Positions 33,572-44,480 of a DNA stretch of 64,000 nt are shown one piece after another; the first letter of the stretch is position 1, and each line of letters opens with the position of its first letter. Position numbers and translations under genes: made by a program. Origin of the DNA: Kalmusia sp. IMI 367209 (lineage: Eukaryota > Ascomycota > Dothideomycetes > Pleosporales > Didymosphaeriaceae); the NCBI GenBank assembly GCA_027946365.1, contig JAPEUQ010000018.1, positions 744,001 to 808,000 of the forward strand, written 5' to 3'. The notes under the pieces were generated by a model that ran no database searches, had not been told where the DNA came from, and saw nothing but the letters and a program-made list of their open reading frames with translations.

Positions 33572-35058
33572 CTTTTTTGTTTTCAGTAAAAATGGGTCTT
33601 CGTAGGGAGATTATGTAAGGATGAGGGATTTAGTCTGGAGTGTGTGCTATAGGAACGGCTAAGTATAAAACCCGACATACCTGCGTGCGTGACAATTATT
33701 GCCCTAGCTTATATCCCCTCACTTCACATAAGTATCATGTATTGCCAAATTACAAGCTCAGCATCATGAGCCCCATCATCGACAAGCTCCATTCAATGGG
33801 CCCTTCATGTTGTAATGTGCATTATGTATCGAATTCAGCATGATCTTCTAATCCGCTCTCGAAGGTTTGATTCTTAGTGAAACTTCAACTACATTCGATT
33901 TTATATCGTGTTTGCCATTGCTCCTAGATTCTTTGGAGACTAGGAACCGCAGTCCGAAGAAGCCGTCCCACACACAGTCAGAGGAGGATTAAACGCGAGA
34001 TTCAAACAATGTCATCATGGCGAAAGCACATTACCGTAAGTTATTCGATGAAGAAGATAAGGAATGGCATGACCACAAGAATACCGATCGACATACTGGC
34101 TTGCATGGCTTTGGAAAAAAACGGTGAAACAAAAATGACTAATGAAGATATACAAAGACTCAGTCAGGATGGTTGAATGCATGCTTGGCTACAAGAACGA
34201 TGTTCTTTACATCAGACTCAAAGCAGGGACGAGAATCTACGAGTGCATTATGTTGCTGGCTGGTGCACGTGTTTGATAATCATTCAGTCTAATGGAATTC
34301 TTAGGTGTGGCTGTCAACAAATTGATTTATTAGACTATTTCGAAGAAATTGAATTCACAGCCCTTGGAATATCAATAAATATCTCTATGTTCGCTGTGAA
34401 TTGAAGTTCGTAAACTGTGATAGGTTGTGTCAATTTTCAACCAGTTTTCCAATCACTAAAATCCATGAATAACCGTATCTCAAATGATCTCGTTTACAGT
34501 TTGTAAATTTCCTTCATCGTTCAATGGAAATTCGGTATGTACCTGGGTGCTCTCACTACTAAGCCTTTGAAAACTTGAGCTCAGGGATCAGGAGCAGCAT
34601 CCCACAAAAACGCATCTTACCTGGACCGTCTATACTCATGCATAACCATACACCACCAGTTTCAGCGTTCTGATTATTATTTCGACATTTTCTACAAGTC
34701 CAGCATCGACTCATAGCTCCGCATATGTCCGTGATCTTGGTCTTGTACCGAGAGTCGCGATGGCAAACGCACGTGGTTTAAAAGAGCTGTTTGATAGACT
34801 CAACGAAGATTGCCAGAGTCATACTACGCACCATCGTTATTCGAAGATCTTTGAAACGCGGTTAAATGTTAGTGATATTATTGACTAATAGTGACACGGC
34901 GATCAAGTGCAGATACTGAATACATAGAACATGAGTGTAGTTGACTTTTCATATAACCAAACTTGACGAACCTAATTGCAAGAAGGATATAATAGACCCT
35001 CCAAGCTGAATGCTTAAGCTCTGCCTAACATATCATCCAGTGCAATCTCGCATACTAC

Positions 35059-35441
35059 CTAGCGCTCAACACCGTTGATAAAGAGCTTCACTTTCAGCGA
35101 GATTGCAGGGACCGGAAAAAGGCCGCTGTGTACCGATACTTTTCCCTCTCGCTCGGTGACTTTGACATTGAAGGTCTCCATGAAGGTCTTGGGGTTTTTC
35201 AGTCTAGCTAGAGGTACCAGTCGCCGACCATTAGCTTCTATGCCAGGCTTGTTATGCCGGTGAGTGCCAAATTCTAGATGAAACTGGGCAGTACCACTCT
35301 TGGAGACTTTCGCAAACGGCACCCAGCTCCGGCACGACTAAATTCCAGGTTATACTTGTGGCGTCATTGTATCCAAATCATAACGCTGAGGAAGAAAGAG
35401 ACAACGAAGGCCGTGAAGAGAGCAGCAAGAGTTACATTCAT
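35059..35441 (-). CDS. Possible small secreted protein
   Basis: ATG 35441 opens MNVTLAALFTAFVVSFFLS, a good signal peptide. A short intron with an unusual GTTATG donor and a TTTAG acceptor joins it in frame to an open stretch (SGTAQFHLEFGTHRHNKPG ... KVKLFINGVER) ending at 35059. About 110 aa. The mature part alternates charged and hydrophobic residues like a beta-sheet domain. The donor is non-consensus, so the join is uncertain. No family recognised. Confidence 0.35.
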
Positions 35442-35844
35442 TGTTCTGGTTTCAGGTTCAGTTGGTCTAATTGACGTTTGGACGAAGGGTAAGTTTGGAA
35501 AAAGGCTTATGTCTGTGGCCGAATTGAAACTGCACAATGAGATTACCCATTATTTGGAGCCAATACACTCCTTTAATCAACCTATTTATGATATCCATCA
35601 CTGTTAGTCGGAAAACACCCCATGTCGAGATGAAACGAGGCTTTAGGTATTATAGATTCTTCACAGCGACTGTGTTAATAGATGCTGTGTCTGGTCCATT
35701 TTATTTGGCCATCGCTACTTTTAGAGCTAATATCAAAGGCATGTAAAAGGTAATAATAGTAAGAGTATTACCTTTACATACGTAAATTATGTTCTGCACT
35801 GTACTGATAAAACAAAGAGCTCTCAAAGTATCCAGATCGTTGGG

Positions 35845-36016
35845 GTAAGTATAAAGAGGCTGAGTAAATGTATAGGTAGTGCTGGAGGCAAAGGTGCTTA
35901 GGTGTAAGCATCTAGACACGCTGACGAGAATAAATAACTTGGTGCAAGTGCTGAGCAAGCAGGGTAAATATGAGGAGGCTAAGTCAATGTATAAGCAAGC
36001 GCTAGCCTAATTCGAG
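35845..36016 (+). pseudogene. TPR (kinesin-light-chain type) repeat relic with RIP-like stops
   Basis: Two degenerate TPR units. The second is clear: LDTLTRINNLVQVLSKQGKY then EEAKSMYKQALA. The first reads YKEAE-stop-MYR-stop in a different frame. TAA at 35865 and TAG at 35877 stand where the repeat consensus has Gln (CAA/CAG), so both fit C-to-T change in a CpA context, the RIP signature. Such repeats end NACHT/NB-ARC-type fungal NLR-like proteins. Only this scrap remains. Confidence 0.7.
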
Positions 36017-36536
36017 AACGTGACTGGATTTCACGTACCGGTATATGACGGCTACCTTTGGGGACAGGCAATTGTATCAAAGCCCGCCTTCTAAGAGCTA
36101 GGTACTCCAAACTCCGAGAACCCCACACCATTAGATGGTACTCCCTCAACGTACCGTACGAGTGCCCCGCAATCCTTCCATAAAGCCAAGACATACCAAG
36201 TCTCTAGTGCTTAGAATTACGACTATGCCGCTTAGTATAACTTTATTTTATCGCACGTAAGGATTGCTCATTTCCTAAATCGGTTACCTAAGTACTATAA
36301 CATGCAGTGTGCGAAAAAGTCGCACCAATAACGTCTGTCCAAGGAATCTTTTTAGTTGATTTTAAAAGGCTAGCGAAGGACAGATACTACATTTACTTTG
36401 TGTTAGTCTTATATAAGGATTGTGATATTACGTTACGTACATATTGCTAGGCATAAACATAAGTCTAACTAATTGTGTGTGAGGATTTGGCTAGGAAATT
36501 TGCCTACTGGATAATACGGAATGCTGGAAGATGTGT

Positions 36537-36543
36537 ATATAAG
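36537..36543 (+). promoter_or_regulatory. TATA box of the cysteine-rich effector candidate
   Basis: TATATAA ends 75 bp before the ATG at 36619, at a normal distance for a short 5' leader. Confidence 0.5.
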
Positions 36544-36618
36544 ACTTGTTAGAGACCGTTATACTCTCCGTTAATCCGACCCAATCTATTCCACACACTC
36601 TATACCCTAATATCTACA

Positions 36619-36919
36619 ATGCGTCTCTACGTCCCTGTCCTCTTTACTATCCTCACGACCACACTAGCCCTCCCGGCCGCCGAAGTCGTCAGTCACATCA
36701 AATTTACCATGCCGTATACCAGCAACTAACCAGTATAAAATGCAGCTCAACGCCGTCTCAGCTAAACGCGACCCTAGCATCGGGGGATTAGATTCACGTC
36801 AAAACTACTGTCCTGGGTTCGGGACGATTTGCGACAATGATGCTGATTGCAAGGATCGAGGGTGCCGCGGTTGCATTTGGGCTCCTGATGTCGACTCCAC
36901 GCATGACATCTGCTATTAA
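36619..36919 (+). CDS. Small secreted cysteine-rich protein, effector candidate
   Basis: Exons 36619-36687 and 36746-36919, 58-nt intron (GTCAGT donor, CTAAC branch, GCAG acceptor), 80 aa. Signal peptide MRLYVPVLFTILTTTLALPA, then a short pro-region ending in a Lys-Arg (SAKR) Kex2-type site, then a compact domain with six Cys (YC, IC, DC, GC, GC, IC), enough for three disulphides. No family recognised, as usual for effectors or small antimicrobial proteins. It is intact although embedded in gene-poor AT-rich DNA, a typical position for fast-evolving fungal effectors. Confidence 0.8.
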
Positions 36920-38362
36920 GGACTGTGAGAGTAAGAGCAAGTAGATAGAACCGATTTCAGGAATACAACATGCCCTTGCTCTTAGTGTGCTTATCCGTAT
37001 CTATTTTTCTACTTCCTTTGCTCGCCACGCGCACGTTCTCCCAGCGCAAAGGATGTTAGCCGAGTTCCATCGCAATGAAAGCATCCTATTATAGAGAATC
37101 AGGAAGCCCAAAGCAGCGATACATGTCTGTCGACCTGCACGGTGATGCTCAGCCGCAAGCTACCCCTGCGCGCGTGGCTCATGGCCAAAGCGCAGCTCAG
37201 CCCGAGTCATGCTAGCACTAGAAGTATACTACGTCAGTAGTGCTAAACAACGGCTATTCTGTTTCTAACTTTTCCATACTATTAGGAAGTAAGACTCGGA
37301 TTTGTCAACCCCGCTTAATGAGGCGTCAGGTCGCGACAGAAGCGCAACGGGGTCATATATCTAAATGCTGCGCTCAGTATGTAGACTTCCTATAGGTGCG
37401 TGAACTTTCCGGAGCACGCGAGGCCGTCCGGAGTGATCCCATCGTGTATGCTCACGGTAAAAAGGGGTATTACAGGCGAAGCAGGAGATCTTTGCAGATG
37501 ACATGAAGTATAGATAAAGCTTAGGAGTAAAGGTGTGTATTCCGAGATCAATTACGCCTCTTGGTTGTTGAATTTTTTTGATAGGAAGTGTTGATGAGTT
37601 TTTGTCGCGCAGTGACAGACATTAGCAGAGTTCATACGAGGTAAGATCTAAATTTCGACAGAGTGTACAATGAATCTTACAGATACCATGGCCTCGATCA
37701 CATCACGTTGCTGTCCAGCTAAGCCGTACACCGAGAACCATAACCTTTCGATTTGCACACGATTGATTCTTTGTCTGTTGAATAAAACTTCATCTTGTTT
37801 TATCTGCAGTGTGCGGATACGAGAAATTGGAGCGAATTTTTAACCTTTGATTAGATAGCACAGATGAGAGAAATCAAAAAAAAAAAATCTGTGTACCGTA
37901 AAGAACACGTGGCATGATTATCAGTACCCACTTATCGATTATGTAGACGTATTGAAATGATGACACTGTGGCCCTAGGTATTCTAGAAAACCGTGCCCCC
38001 CGGACGACATTTCTCTTCTAACTCTAAAACGAAATGAAGAGATTATAACGACAACTATTGGTGAATTAAATCTTAATATAGAATATATTATAAGCTACTC
38101 ACCTACTTCTAGGAGGGAATGTCTGCGTGAGCACGATCATGTCGTGCTAAGAAGCCATCTTTCTGCACTAGATCATCATAGAGGCTTGCACCAAAACACC
38201 CCACGAGTGAGCGACAATAACTAGCATCCACACAGGATCTATAGTGGAGCAAGAACTGACATTCAATTTCAGCACCAAATTCTCGCGCAGTTCAAGGAAC
38301 GTCCGGGACGCCTTCTAAAACACAGACGAGAGTACAGATCCTGCGTCGTCGAAGCTGCGACA
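36920..38362. other. AT-rich stretch, nothing firmly recognised
   Basis: No supported gene. A 12-A run lies near 37879. Short protein-like frames around 37090-37220 and 37310-37500 (for example VRELSGAREAVRSDPIVYAH) may be remnants. Confidence 0.35.
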
Positions 38363-38690
38363 TCACTGCGTTTTGGCGAGTGACTGGCGTACGCAAGAGT
38401 CGTCGTCACCCTCACTACTCTGCTCCCCACATTCACTGATGCTATGGTCAAGGCTTTGGATGTCTCCTGCATCTTCATCAATACTAACTTCAGCTTCTGA
38501 AGCATATCGCGAAAGGGGAAGGGTGGACTTGATGATGTAATCGTCGGGGTTGACATAAGGTGAGCGGTCACCGCTTGCAAGATTGTTGAGGATCTCATAG
38601 AAGGAATAATCAGGTTTCGGAGGAGTGGACGCTTGCTTAGATTCATTTTTCTGCTTTTGCTCTCTTTCGTGATCTATTTGTTTCTTTGCA
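38363..38690 (-). CDS. Possible acidic hypothetical protein, start unresolved
   Basis: One minus-strand frame is open for about 108 codons and has protein-like composition: a Lys/Glu/Gln start (HEREQKQKNESKQAS), PDYSFYEILNNLASGD, DDYIIKSTLPLSRYASEAEV and an acidic Ser-rich tail ending at 38363. No ATG at the start of the frame; an upstream exon with ATGGCAGG near 38728 is possible. No family. Confidence 0.3.
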
Positions 38691-39598
38691 ACCTATCCGA
38701 GCAAGAGATCTTGAATAGACCTGCCATCTTATAGTATGATAGGATCCACTTGAGTAATTTAAGAGATGAAGGGAATTGATTTCTTTCAGGTGCATCGAGC
38801 AGAGAGATATGAAAAAAGAGAAGCTCCGTTCGTTATATGGCGTGATATTATGCGTGGTGCGTGCTTCATTATATGTACAATGATGTATAAAGCATTGCAA
38901 GGAGAGCATATACTCAATACGCAAGACACGTTGTAAGCATTGTACAGGGGTGTTGACGTAGGAGAATTAGGGTCAGCGAAGAAGGCTCAAGGGAAAGGAT
39001 AGCAGAGAACACAAAGCGCCAGTCACTAGGCTGTGACATTGCGTGATTTCTTATCCTGAGGTGCCCTGGAAGCATAGGTTGTTATAGAAGTGTAACCTAG
39101 TTTCACTCCGACTAGCATACCACATTCACTGCCAGAAAGAAGATGATGCCTCCATCAATAAGTATCATACCTAAAACCATGACAGCCCAAGACGAAGCAG
39201 CCATCGGCGCCAAAATTCATGACTAGGTCGCATCTTTTACACTTCTGCCAGATGGTATCCTGAGAGGAACTGCTGAAGTGCGTTTGTTGGTGTGGTACTG
39301 CGGGTGAGTGGTCTCATATGTGCAGGATAGGAGCAAACACCCGTCGTACTCTTTCCCGGCAAATCATCCCCATGCCCATCCATGACCGTGTAGATTTGCG
39401 AAACGCTGCAATTGCGGGTGACTAGACACTCAGGCGGGTTAGGATCGAAGCCCTTGTGGGGGTCTTTATATATCCACAAGATTGTACCACAAGCGACAGA
39501 GACGGATCTGATGATTGCTGCGCTACATTTCTCTGAATAGCGATGATAGTGAATACATATTCAATCAAGTGTCTCTTCCCAGGAGATAGAACGGAGAA
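38691..39598. other. mostly non-coding; one uncertain Cys-containing frame
   Basis: Minus strand 39540-39237 is open (CSAAIIRSVSVACGTILWIY, PPECLVTRNCSVSQIY) and might be a secreted-protein exon, but it lacks an ATG in frame and a GATATATAA motif falls inside it. Not called as a gene. Confidence 0.25.
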
Positions 39599-40348
39599 TC
39601 AATCACCGGGCTGCTTGTTCGGGCTTGGGTTGGAAATAGACGAGCTACTTCCACTGACACTGACAACACTCGCCCGTCTCGAGTGCTGCACGTTCAAACT
39701 AAGCGGCTCGGATGCAGTGCTCAGTGGTCTCAACACTGGCTGGGGCGGAAAATAACCATCGCCTTCCGTCTCTTGCTGCACGGCCGTGCGCGGCGGAGTC
39801 GTCCTCCTGCTCTGCAACGGGCTCATCCTTAGCGCTTCCGGGCTCCAGCTCCAACGCTGGTCTTCGCCTGTATGTCTTCTTTGATGCCGCCGTCCGGGTG
39901 GCAGTGCGAGCGGTAACTCGAGCCGCTTGTTCATGCCCATCCATATGGCCTCTTCTTCGTCGCCTTCATAGAAGCGCCAGCCGCCGACGCCCTCGAAATC
40001 GCGTGCGCTGGCCAGCTGGTTCACGTTGATGAGCGAGGCCGACGAACCGCTCTTGGTGTATAATCGCGCGGCAGGTGCGACATCCTGCGAGGACGAGCTG
40101 GTGCGGCGGAACCGTGGCGGCGATGATGGCGGCGGCATGGCGCGCTTAGGGATGGGCTTTGCGGGCTCTGGGAAGACGTAGGCATGGATGAGAGCAAGGC
40201 CGAGCTCGAAGTATACGACAGAGACGCGGACGGTGAGGAGGGAAAGGGCGATGGTGGTCGTGAACACCGCGAAGATAGCGAGCGGGAAGGAGACGAGGAA
40301 GAGTAGCGGCGGACCGAGTAGGTATAGCGGGTTGGTGAGGATGCCCAT
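39599..40348 (-). CDS. Hypothetical membrane protein with N-terminal hairpin and disordered tail
   Basis: A single-exon 249-aa protein from ATG 40348. Two adjacent hydrophobic segments (PLYLLGPPLLFLVSFPLAIF and TTTIALSLLTVRVSVVYFEL) form a likely membrane hairpin. A hydrophilic Ser/Pro/Arg-rich cytosolic tail follows, with a short conserved-looking patch (FEGVGGWRFYEGDEEEAIWM, then GMNKRLELP). The look is of an ER or organelle membrane protein conserved in filamentous ascomycetes. No enzyme motif; function unknown. Confidence 0.75.
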   Translation of the reverse strand: MGILTNPLYLLGPPLLFLVSFPLAIFAVFTTTIALSLLTVRVSVVYFELGLALIHAYVFPEPAKPIPKRAMPPPSSPPRFRRTSSSSQDVAPAARLYTKSGSSASLINVNQLASARDFEGVGGWRFYEGDEEEAIWMGMNKRLELPLALPPGRRHQRRHTGEDQRWSWSPEALRMSPLQSRRTTPPRTAVQQETEGDGYFPPQPVLRPLSTASEPLSLNVQHSRRASVVSVSGSSSSISNPSPNKQPGD

Positions 40349-40715
40349 CGCAGCATGAGAAGCAATTACTTAGGAGCCAGGACGGCTGTGGTGAGATACG
40401 TAGGTCACGACATGCGGAAAGGCGCGTTGGAGGCTGGCATGTGAACGTTAGCGGGGAAGAGACTCGCCAAGCCGGAGGTCTCAAAACACTGGCCCAGCAC
40501 GTGACCATCATCCTCGACAGCTTCCCGTGTACCTCACCATGCTGTTCTTTGTTGCTCATCCGCTTGAAATCATAGAAACGTCTTATCGGTGCCTTGACAG
40601 TCGTCTCATCGGACTCACCTCACATCCACTGAACACGCTTTACCATCACTGTCCCGTAGTTCCAGTCGAAACACTCTCCGACGGGGTTTACGCTTCAGCC
40701 GCGCTGACAAAGCGC

Positions 40716-41277
40716 ATGACATCGCGCGAGTTACTTGCGGCACAAGGCGGGACTGCTCCTCAAGCCTATTTAGACCCTCCTCCCAACCCTCGGACCCACT
40801 CTCGCAACAATAAAAAATCGCAGACCAGGGACTAGACACCTCTAAACTGTACATACGCGAACGGGATCTTCTTGTCAGCCTTCTAGAGGACAGAATGCGC
40901 GCCAAAACTATCAAACCCAAGCCTCTCCAGGAGCGTGTCACCCGCAAGCCCCCTGAGAAAAGAGAAAGTCGAGGTGCAGAAGGTGAAAAAGTAACTTTCG
41001 TTGAAGAAGCTCAAGAAGATTGAAAAGCGCAGGCATATCAGGGTTGAAAGGAAGACTGCTTAAGAACGCTAAGGTTGAGGCCGCCGAGACTACTATGCCA
41101 GCTCCTGTTACGGGTCCAATTATGTTCCTGCGTCGTGCTTCCATGCCTGCTCGTTCACCGGCTCGTTTTACGACTTCCCTTCGTGCTTTGATCACTCGCG
41201 CTCGATCCGTCTCCGTAGCCCCGGCTCCAGTCCCTCCGAGCGTCGTTGATGACTCCCTCGGTGACTTCCATGATTAG
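40716..41277 (+). pseudogene. Disrupted Lys/Arg-rich reading frame
   Basis: ATG 40716 starts MTSRELLAAQGGTAPQAYLD and runs to a TAG at 40834. An overlapping frame continues (YIRERDLLVSLLEDRMRAKT ... VTFVEEAQED) and a third ends in FLRRASMPARSPARFTTSLR ... DDSLGDFHD. No splice sites that join them convincingly were found. Composition is protein-like throughout, so this is either a frameshifted gene or one with unusual introns. No family. Confidence 0.3.
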
Positions 41278-41537
41278 AACAGCTAGTATCTTATTTAATG
41301 GTGCTTGTTCTCTTCGAATGTGGTTTCATTTGTCTTGTTGCCTGTCCTGTTTTCCTAAAAGTATCGAGCACAATGTCCTCTCCTTTGTTTTCGACCAGTA
41401 CTACGCCTCTATCTCACAATACACTTCCCTTTTCATGTATCTTAGTCCCTCATATATGTTGTTTCCCGTGAACTGTTCGGTTCAGTTGAACCTGATCACA
41501 AAACTATTTATACATCAACACACGCTTACACGACAGA

Positions 41538-42116
41538 ATGGCTCCCCTACACTCCTTTTCCTTCTCAAACCGCAACCTACTCACTAACGGCACAGCACAC
41601 ACAAATGCAAATACTAGTGCAGGTTTTCACCTAGGCATGCTCCCGCTGATAGCCCTACCTATCGCAGTCATCCCAAACATCGTTGTCGTCTTCCTTCCGA
41701 AGATCTGGAGGATCAGCATGTATGACTTCATCCGCCGCGGTTTTAGGCGGATCCGGATTCCTACTGACAATCGAACCACCAATGCGGCTCCTGCCGATTC
41801 TACCCTTCGTCAACCCCGCGTCTTATCCAGCCCGCAGTTTCAAACCAAATAGGAACACGGTCGCAACGAACAAGTCGACAAAGGCAGGCATTTTCTCGAC
41901 CGCCACCTTGAGGTTCTGAGGAGTTGGAAGAAGCCGAAGCTACACATTTCAGTACCTCCATCTCTAGAGGCACCTGTCGAGCTGGGTAACATCACTTTGT
42001 CGTTGCCGACGCTGCATCGGGATGATAATCGGCCGAGACGGTACCGGAAGAATTATACGGGGCTTAAGAAACGGCTGAAGAATGAGGGGACAGGAAGGAA
42101 GCTTCAAGCGAGGTAA
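41538..42116 (+). pseudogene. ORF interrupted by one in-frame TAG
   Basis: ATG 41538 (MAPLHSFSFSNRNLL) reads for 193 codons to TAA 42116 apart from a single TAG at 41850. The N-terminal part has a hydrophobic segment (LGMLPLIALPIAVIPNIVVV), the C-terminal part is basic (RPRRYRKNYTGLKKRLKN). A 33-nt GT..AG stretch ending in that TAG could be spliced in frame but is shorter than normal introns here. Nonsense mutation is the simpler reading. Family unknown. Confidence 0.4.
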
Positions 42117-43076
42117 AGGGAGGCAAGATTATATGTGGTATGAAGAAGGATCGAGGATAGCCAAGAGAGGAAAATCTAGTGTAGCCAGCTCCTGAGCATG
42201 CAATTGAAAGTATCATCGGGTGTTTTATTTACATCATCAAAATAAACGTAAGTGCAATCTCTAGCTTAGTAGATAACAATAAAGTACGCAGTAATCAGCT
42301 GAAGGTAATTGTTGATTGTTTGTATATCCTAAGCTGAGCCACACTACACTAAATGCTGAAAAAAAAACCAAACAATCAGATATATGCGATCTCATATGAT
42401 AAAGTCATTCAGTGCAGTGAGGTCAAGTGATACAGTATACAAAACTTGAATCCTATCTCAATCTCAACTCGACTCAAGTAGGATCGTAATGTGTAGCTTT
42501 GCTCCACTCCTGTTGTGCCAGAACATAAAGTCATAAGAGAGATCATATCCATGCGCATCTTTACATGTACCGGATGAAGATTTTGCTTCATATAAAATTA
42601 CGATTGTTCGATGCCTAATCCCATGTGCTATTGTCCTACTTTGTCATAATAAATTGGGACATGGTCCGGTTCGTGGTAGTAGTCAGGCCCGCGTCCCCGC
42701 GTGCCCATCCATGTGCACATGCCTAGGGCTTATTTTATAATGATTCAAAACATCTCAAGGTTTTGATATTAACAGATCATGATAAGAGAACGTATTGTTA
42801 GCTGCCGTTGTGGCTTAGGTGAAGGCAGTGAAAACACAGCCTGGACTAGTTTACCTACGCTCCTTTGAACATTATGCCAACAGCAGTAACATTCGGAAGT
42901 ATCATTGCCCCGTAAGAGAGTTGAACGGTAAGTATAGGGTGATTGGGACCCAGCTTCACCGAGACTTCACAAGCGGTCAGGCAAACGAACCTATTTTGCC
43001 CACCTGGTCATAAAGGTCCCGTTGCTCTCCCTTTTCACCTCCTAATTAACTTTGACGCCAGCCTTCAACATCGGGT
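42117..43076. other. intergenic, nothing recognised
   Basis: About 960 bp, AT-rich by eye, no supported exon. Confidence 0.4.
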
Positions 43077-43741
43077 ATGAGCCGCTATCGACAAAGTCGC
43101 GAGCGAGAGCGCCGCCAGGAAGACGAAGACCACAAGGTGAGTGTCCATACATATGGAACGTGATGGGTAGACGCTAGTGATGCATACTGACACTAAAGAT
43201 CATATGGGGTGTAATTCGAAATAAAGAGGATATCCTAAGCCAGTTGACATCTGCAGTCCGCCAATCAGCGGTTCCCGGAACCTTCCTGCATTTTCTGCAA
43301 CAAGGCGATTTTAGCGACGAGGCACTCACCTCTTTCGACCCTGAAGCCTTAGAGATCATGCAATCTATGCGAATTTTGAAGCAGCAGAAGGATGAGCACG
43401 AGGCATTAATGCTCAGCGAGTGGCACGCAGAGTGGGTGCAGAGCGAGCAGCAGCAGCGACACGGCCCGGCATCGATAAACTCAAGCCTCCTCACAAAGCC
43501 TGCGAACATCGATTTGTGCACCCACGTAACCAAGGCAGAGGGTGCTGTGCTTAATTATTATGGAGGTGAAGAGGAGGCACCAGATGGTACGCTGAAACAA
43601 AAGAAGCGATGGACGAAGGAGGCTGAGAAGCATCGCGCAACGCAGGATGAGAATTTTGGTACGCAAGGGGCACCTATCGTTGTCTTGTCTTCTCCGGCAG
43701 GCACAGCGCTCTTCCAACAGCTTTCGGTCTCGGACGGCTAG
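43077..43741 (+). CDS. Hypothetical charged protein, two exons
   Basis: Exon 1 43077-43136 encodes MSRYRQSRERERRQEDEDHK. A 62-nt intron (GTGAGT donor, CTAAAG acceptor) joins exon 2 43199-43741; 200 aa. Exon 2 begins IIWGVIRNKEDILSQLTSAV and has helical segments (FLHFLQQGDFSDEALTSFDP) and a Lys/Glu-rich region (KQKKRWTKEAEKHRATQDEN). No signal peptide or membrane segment. Not a family I know. It lies within the cluster of lineage-specific genes. Confidence 0.6.
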
Positions 43742-44480
43742 TTCTAACTTTAACTCTGCCAGCAGTAGTTCATGTCCAAATACTAAAGTCGACTGGTTCA
43801 AATTATTAGACTAACCATAAAGCGGCATTAGGGAGCACGGAAGTTGCAAGCTGGCTCCTATCCTTATCACTGTAAAGTACTGGGGAATTTCGAGGCGATA
43901 ATGGAAGTATAGACACGGTACGAGTAGTATTTTTAATCCGAAAATATATATGATAAATTGAGGATGACGTGGGGTGGTGCTCCGAATGCTTGCGGTTTGG
44001 TCATTGCTCTTGCCTAGATTTTGGTAGGCATTCTGGGTACACAGCATGTGTGACAGCGCTTACAGTAACGGAAGCAGCTCGCACTGACTTCCTTCAGCTT
44101 TTTCTTATAGTTTCACAACACTTTTTATACATAAAATTCTTGGCAACCTGAAAATAATTTATTTTTGCTAATTCATTCAGGGTGTGTGAAAGCACGCTCC
44201 GAGCATTACATAACCACTCATCATTTACTTACTATACGCCCCATCTAATAGAAGCATATATAATGTTTACAATTCTGGCCTCTCTTGTTTGTGGCTCACC
44301 CTCAACTGGTCTGAACGAGACAACCGATGACCAATCAACTCTTGAGCCCTCCTTCGGTCAGATTCTTGTTGCCCCATATTTTTCCGGGCAATATGAAAGA
44401 CAAATCGCGTCTATCAATGAGCCGCTTTGGTCAAGATTCACACTAGTCTAATACCCTAAATAAAAATCTGAATTATCAGC
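43742..44480. other. intergenic, nothing recognised
   Basis: No supported gene. A short plus-strand frame at 44182-44451 has no confirming feature. Confidence 0.35.

Larger units (their letters stand above)
31125..36536. other. gene-poor, AT-rich region
   Basis: About 5.4 kb, AT-rich by eye, with stops in all frames over most of its length. Recognised inside: a 25-bp x 4 minisatellite, a small membrane-protein exon, a possible small secreted protein and a TPR relic (all listed separately). Small isolated frames near 34024 and 34761 (starting MAKAHYRKLFDEEDK and MANARGLKELFDRLNED) could be exons but have no other support. Confidence 0.5.
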
